A DNA stretch of 7,454 nucleotides, taken from contig JAEZKW010000289.1 of the NCBI GenBank assembly GCA_023415375.1, forward strand, positions 1 through 7,454, in the 5' to 3' direction. This document shows positions 4,537 to 7,454 of the stretch, piece after piece; within the stretch, counting starts at the first letter, position 1; the number at the start of each line of letters is the position of its first letter. Both the position numbers and the translations under genes were made by a program. The notes beneath the pieces were generated by a model. The model saw nothing but the letters and a program-made list of their open reading frames with translations. It made no database searches and was not told where the DNA came from. Origin of the DNA: Bacillota bacterium (GTDB taxonomy: Bacteria > Bacillota > UBA4882 > UBA8346).

Positions 4537-6290
4537 GACTTGTCACCCGCTCTTTCAATTGCGCCAAACGGACAAACCTGGGCGCACACCTTGCAACCGA
4601 CGCATAGGGTCTGATCGATGGTGGCTTTGCCATCTTTTAGGCACACAGCAGGGCATCCTACTTTCAGGCATTTTTTACAGCCACGGCATTGATCTTGGTT
4701 AACCACACACTTACCAATGTCGTGCTTGATTTTTTTAATGAGCAGACAAGGGCGGCGGACAATGATGGCAGCCGGTATGGTGCTAGCCAATGCATCCTCT
4801 ACTGCCTTTTCCATCGCCGTTAAATCTTGAGGATCAACGATGATGATCTTCTCATAGCCGTAGGCCTCCATGACCTTTTCAATTCGAATCAACGGAGCCG
4901 GCTCACCCATCAGATTGGCGCCGCTGCCGGGGTTATCCTGATGTCCGGTCATGCCGGTGATGCTGTTATCTAAGATACAGGGTATCATTTTCCCTTTATT
5001 ATAGATGATTTCAGCGGCACCGGTCATACCGCTGTGGAAAAAGGTCGAGTCGCCGACCACGCCAAAAACCTTTTTCTCCGTCTGCTTCGTAATTTCAAAA
5101 ACCTTGGCCATACCCATGCCCACCGAAAAACCACCGCCCATACAGACCACCGAGTCCATGGCGCCTAACGGCGGAGCTGAGCCTAAGGTATAGCAACCGA
5201 TATCACCAGCAATGACGTAGTCATGGCCTTTCGATAAGGTATAAAAGAATCCGCGATGAGGGCAGCCGGGGCATAACGCCGGCGGGCGCGGCACGACCTG
5301 TGCCTCTACCTTGGTGATTTCCGGTTGGATGCCGAAAACACCCTTGGCGATAATTTCCGGGTTAAGCTCACAGACATTGGGTATAACTTCTTTTCCGATA
5401 CACTCGATACCCGCTGCCTTCATTTGCTCCTCCATGAACGGTTCGAGCTCTTCCACCACATAAAGTTTTTCAACCTTTCCGGCAAAGTCGCGGATTAAGT
5501 CCATGGGTAAGGGATAAGTAAAGCCCAGCTTTAAAAAGGAAGTATCCTCCGGAAAGACCTCTTTGGCGTACTGATAGGCTATTGAAGCGGTGATCACACC
5601 GATTTTGGTACCCTTCATTTCCACTTTGTTCAACGGGCTTCGGCCAGCGTAAGCCGCTAAATCCTTCAGCTTTTGCTCCAGAATGGGGTGATTGAGCTTC
5701 GCATTAGCAGGCGTGCACACAAACTTGCGCGCGTTACGCTGGTACTCGAGAGTGGTTACCTCTTCCCTTTCCCCCAGCTCTACCAGACTCTTCGAGTGAC
5801 AAACCCGGGTGGTGACCCGGTACAGTACGGGAATATCAAATTTTTCCGAAACTCGATAAGCTTCTTGTAAAAAGTCCTTACATTCCTGGCTGTCGGAGGG
5901 CTCGATCAGGGCCATTTTCGCGAATCTAGCGTAATAACGATTATCCTGTTCATTTTGCGAAGAGTGCATATCGGGGTCATCGGCGGTGATGATGACAAAG
6001 CCCCGGCCAACACCCTGGTAGGTCGCAGTGAAGATGGGATCGGCGGCCACATTGAGACCAACATGTTTCATTGCGCAAATGGATCGCACACCGGCGATGG
6101 AAGCGCCATAGGCTACCTCGGTCGCTACTTTTTCATTGGGCGCCCATTCGCAGTACAGAGAATCTTTGTAGTCTGCCAGGTTTTCAAAAACCTCAGTACT
6201 GGGAGTGCCGGGATAAGCGCTGCCCAGTTTGACTCCGGCTTCGTAGGCGCCTCTAGCCATGGCCTCGTTGCCGGTCATAAGTTGTTTCAT
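4533..6290 (-). CDS. iorA: Indolepyruvate:ferredoxin oxidoreductase subunit alpha
   Basis: The 585-residue catalytic subunit, carrying thiamine pyrophosphate and iron-sulfur clusters. Numbered from the ATG at 6290: the N-terminal pyrimidine-binding domain has GNEAMARGAYEAG (7-19) and AYPGTPSTE (25-33); a linking domain follows to about 330; CPGCPHRG (340-347) opens the TPP-binding domain. That domain contains GDIGCYTLG (362-370) and the motif GDSTFFHSG with NSITGMTGHQ (413-451). The C-terminus is a double-cluster ferredoxin domain: C535, C538, C541, C546 (spacing 2-2-4) and C563, C566, C569, C573 (2-2-3), each followed by proline. All expected motifs are present. A GTG at 6299 also opens the frame, but its GTG forms part of the Shine-Dalgarno GAGGTG, and the ATG six bases beyond gives the usual MKQLMTGNEA start. 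The gene is first in an operon with iorB. Aromatic amino acid fermentation is the known role of the family. Confidence 0.97.
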   Translation of the reverse strand: MKQLMTGNEAMARGAYEAGVKLGSAYPGTPSTEVFENLADYKDSLYCEWAPNEKVATEVAYGASIAGVRSICAMKHVGLNVAADPIFTATYQGVGRGFVIITADDPDMHSSQNEQDNRYYARFAKMALIEPSDSQECKDFLQEAYRVSEKFDIPVLYRVTTRVCHSKSLVELGEREEVTTLEYQRNARKFVCTPANAKLNHPILEQKLKDLAAYAGRSPLNKVEMKGTKIGVITASIAYQYAKEVFPEDTSFLKLGFTYPLPMDLIRDFAGKVEKLYVVEELEPFMEEQMKAAGIECIGKEVIPNVCELNPEIIAKGVFGIQPEITKVEAQVVPRPPALCPGCPHRGFFYTLSKGHDYVIAGDIGCYTLGSAPPLGAMDSVVCMGGGFSVGMGMAKVFEITKQTEKKVFGVVGDSTFFHSGMTGAAEIIYNKGKMIPCILDNSITGMTGHQDNPGSGANLMGEPAPLIRIEKVMEAYGYEKIIIVDPQDLTAMEKAVEDALASTIPAAIIVRRPCLLIKKIKHDIGKCVVNQDQCRGCKKCLKVGCPAVCLKDGKATIDQTLCVGCKVCAQVCPFGAIERAGDKS

Positions 6291-6296
6291 GTCTTT

Positions 6297-6302
6297 CACC
6301 TC
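6297..6302 (-). promoter_or_regulatory. Ribosome binding site that fixes the iorA start
   Basis: GAGGTG on the minus strand lies six bases before the ATG at 6288-6290. An alternative in-frame GTG (6297-6299) is the last half of this same hexamer and has no ribosome binding site of its own, which makes a start there unlikely. Confidence 0.8.
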
Positions 6303-6606
6303 AAAATATTCAGTCTAATGACAATAAACAAGTGTCAAAATTAATTTGATTCTTCGCGAATGCAGTTGCAATATCCTGCCTGATTATTGGACAGAATCCA
6401 CCCCATGTCATTTCCGAAATACGGGTGTCCATCGCAGGTACGGAACTTTTTATTTATGAGAGAACCTGAAATCGAAGTTGTATTCTACGAAACGATAATC
6501 AAGAGCGATAGATACATAAAATGCCATAAATAGAATATTAATTTTGTTTTTCCACCTGGAGGGAATTCCAATTATTTCTTGAATAGTAAAGTAGGGGGGT
6601 ATTAAT
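6303..6606. other. Intergenic region between divergent iorA and the 43-codon gene
   Basis: About 300 bases between two divergent genes. Near iorA the minus strand has TTGACA (6333-6338) but no clear -10 at 17 bases; TAGACT at 15 bases is the nearest, so the iorA promoter is uncertain. A minus-strand frame stays open from 6484 to a TAA at 6341-6343 and reads CDGHPYFGNDMGWILSN in its middle, without a credible start. A 25-codon plus-strand frame (6456-6533) lacks a ribosome binding site. A GGAATTCC palindrome precedes the 43-codon gene. No RNA gene is recognised. Confidence 0.4.
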
Positions 6607-6738
6607 ATGTCGATTTATCTTTGCTCATGTGGCAAAACTTACTCATTAGATACGATAGGGACTAAAAAACAAAAGGTATACAGGGATTCAAATGGGAATG
6701 CAGTTACCAGGTGTACATGCGGGAAGGAATTGAAGTAA
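6607..6738 (+). CDS. 43-residue CxCGK double-motif small protein, unrecognised
   Basis: ATG at 6607 opens a 43-residue frame ending at TAA 6736-6738. It contains LCSCGKTYS (5-13) near the N-terminus and RCTCGKEL (35-42) near the C-terminus, so four cysteines (6, 8, 36, 38) form two matching CxCGK knuckles, separated by a charged linker with KKQKVYRDSNGN. This arrangement suggests a minimal zinc ribbon, though the family is not recognised. AGGGGGG lies seven bases upstream of the ATG, a usable Shine-Dalgarno. It is alone on the plus strand, divergent from iorA, with no partner gene visible. Possible roles such as a small regulator or ribosome- or polymerase-associated zinc protein are guesses. 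The symmetrical motifs and good start make it more likely real than random. Confidence 0.65.
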   Translation: MSIYLCSCGKTYSLDTIGTKKQKVYRDSNGNAVTRCTCGKELK

Positions 6739-6777
6739 CAAGAAGTTGATTGATTTGGTTCAACAGACATATGCCAA

Positions 6778-6985
6778 TCACCCATAAGTTAAGGGGCTGT
6801 TGCAAAATATTTTAAAGTAAGTAAACCGCTCATCCCAGACCACCAAAAGATCAATATCGGAGCCTTCGCAGACCTGGCCGCGAGCGCCGGACCCAACTAA
6901 CAAAATAGTCCGGTTGGATCTCCGCCAGCAACTTCGATTTAATGTTTTCAATGGTTTGCTGATACCCGACGGAATTGGTTTACAT
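6778..6985 (-). pseudogene. Broken MNT-type nucleotidyltransferase (antitoxin-like) gene
   Basis: The minus strand encodes YQQTIENIKSKLLAEIQP in one frame and, after a frameshift near 6900-6912, VGSGARGQVCEGSDIDLLVV followed by WDE in the next. This is the N-terminal core of a minimal nucleotidyltransferase: the helix before the GSxxRG loop, and the catalytic-type DxD in SDIDLL. Such proteins usually pair with HEPN toxins or act as small nucleotidyltransferases. Three lesions are visible: TAA directly after the ATG at 6983-6985, which has a strong AGGAGGAGGA upstream; the frameshift; and loss of everything after WDE, where unrelated sequence starts. No HEPN partner is present in the window. 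Confidence 0.75.
6793..6807. mobile_element. Possible insertion-sequence end at the break in the nucleotidyltransferase gene
   Basis: GGGGCTGTTGCAAAA resembles terminal inverted repeats of some common bacterial insertion sequences. It lies where similarity of the nucleotidyltransferase remnant ends. No second terminal repeat, target duplication or transposase is seen, so this would be a solo end or deletion scar. The resemblance is from memory. Confidence 0.25.
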
Positions 6986-7009
6986 CACAATCCTCCTCCT
7001 GCCACTTTT

Positions 7010-7091
7010 CAGTTAATACCATAGTATTCTCAAAAAATGGATATTGAACTTATATTTATTTTAACATAAATCCATACTGAAGGATTAACTG
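7010..7091. repeat. AT-rich nested inverted repeat
   Basis: CAGTTAAT (7010-7017) pairs with ATTAACTG (7084-7091). Inside it AGTAT (7023-7027) can pair with ATACT (7074-7078), or ATGGAT (7037-7042) with ATCCAT (7070-7075). It lies upstream of the broken nucleotidyltransferase gene and could be its old operator or promoter region, or a miniature element. Confidence 0.45.
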
Positions 7092-7182
7092 TTTTTCCAC
7101 CGTCTCCCGAAATTGATTGGCGTGTCCGTTGGCTGGATGGGGTAGATGGGAAAAGGGGATATTATTTTGTAAGAGCAACAAC

Positions 7183-7443
7183 CGCCGATCAAGAAGGTCG
7201 GCGCTGTTATCGACAGGAGGCGGCGCGAACTAGTTCGCGAACCCACCCTCCTGCACCTGCAAGGCCAAAGGGTGTGAACGGCATCACCCTGCGCGATGTA
7301 AGCATCGCGAGGAATCCCACCGGCCACCTCTCCCCTTTTCTCCCCTCTCCTGAAGAGCGAGGGGAAACGCGCTTTGTCAAGATGCCTATGCCGCTGAGCC
7401 CCCAGGGATTCCCCTCTATCGCGACATTCATCCTTGAATGTCG
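7183..7443. repeat. Array of six hairpins, non-coding structured repeat
   Basis: Six stems follow one another: CGCCGATC/GGTCGGCG (7183-7203, one G-U pair); CAGGAGG/CCTCCTG (7214-7253) enclosing the 16-bp palindrome CGCGAACTAGTTCGCG (7224-7239); AGGGTG/CACCCT (7269-7290); CGCGATG/CATCGCG (7292-7309); TCCCCTC/GAGGGGA (7341-7365); and CGACATTCA/TGAATGTCG (7422-7443). In addition GGAATCCC (7311-7318) is complementary to GGGATTCC (7405-7412). The two frames here on the minus strand are low-complexity and are rejected as genes. The region may be an intergenic mosaic repeat or a structured RNA; it continues to near the window end and may extend beyond it. Confidence 0.6.
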
Positions 7444-7454
7444 AAGGAATGCTT

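Noticed and set aside
4039..6344. Plus-strand frames at 4039-4320, 5005-5193, 5673-5870 and 5955-6344
   Set aside because: All are antisense to iorB and iorA, whose protein motifs are unmistakable.
6456..6533. 25-codon plus-strand frame MREPEIEVVFYETIIKSDRY...
   Set aside because: The composition is plausible, but there is no ribosome binding site at a usable distance and no motif.
7085..7431. Minus-strand frames of 80 and 74 residues at 7085-7327 and 7207-7431
   Set aside because: They run through the hairpin array in two overlapping frames, are rich in Arg, Gly and Ser, and have no ribosome binding site or domain.
1..7454. CRISPR array, tRNA or rRNA genes, complete insertion sequence
   Set aside because: No regularly spaced repeats, cloverleaf, rRNA core sequence or transposase frame could be found on either strand.

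Overview
The window looks like chromosomal DNA of an anaerobic Firmicute, from the Clostridia or the Negativicutes. Three things suggest this: a ferredoxin-dependent indolepyruvate oxidoreductase (IorAB), small Clostridia-type accessory genes (CD3324-like and DUF1062), and strong AGGAGG-type ribosome binding sites with consensus housekeeping promoters. The genus cannot be fixed from the sequence alone.

Layout from left to right. (1) 1-978, plus strand: C-terminal part of an aspartate kinase cut by the window edge. (2) 1083-1280, minus strand: a complete rpmI (ribosomal protein bL35), away from its usual neighbours infC and rplT. (3) About 1320-3930, minus strand: an AT-rich accessory block. 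In transcription order it holds a CD3324-like small HTH gene, a conserved spacer, a SAM-dependent methyltransferase, a scrap of a DUF1062 gene, a scrap of a second CD3324-like gene, a second copy of the spacer, and an intact DUF1062 zinc-ribbon gene. This order is best explained by tandem duplication of a CD3324-spacer-DUF1062 unit: one copy lost DUF1062 and gained the methyltransferase, the other lost CD3324. Each spacer keeps a terminator-like hairpin, an identically placed promoter and a short leader ORF with its own Shine-Dalgarno. (4) 3961-6290, minus strand: the iorA-iorB operon, with a 4-base ATGA overlap. (5) 6303-7454: mostly non-coding. It contains a 43-codon gene with two CxCGK motifs on the plus strand, a broken MNT-type nucleotidyltransferase on the minus strand, an AT-rich nested inverted repeat, and a dense run of six hairpins that reaches almost to the window end.

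How the genes work together: IorA and IorB form one enzyme that oxidatively decarboxylates aryl-2-oxo acids to aryl-acetyl-CoA and reduces ferredoxin. Aspartate kinase and L35 are housekeeping functions unrelated to each other. The accessory block looks like a small regulated cassette with attenuator-like leaders; its biochemical role cannot be read from sequence.

Most worth following up: the duplicated leader-ORF spacers; the consensus promoter, nine-codon leader and 14-bp inverted repeat in front of the CD3324-like gene; the orphan rpmI; the 43-residue CxCGK protein; and the hairpin array at the right end.
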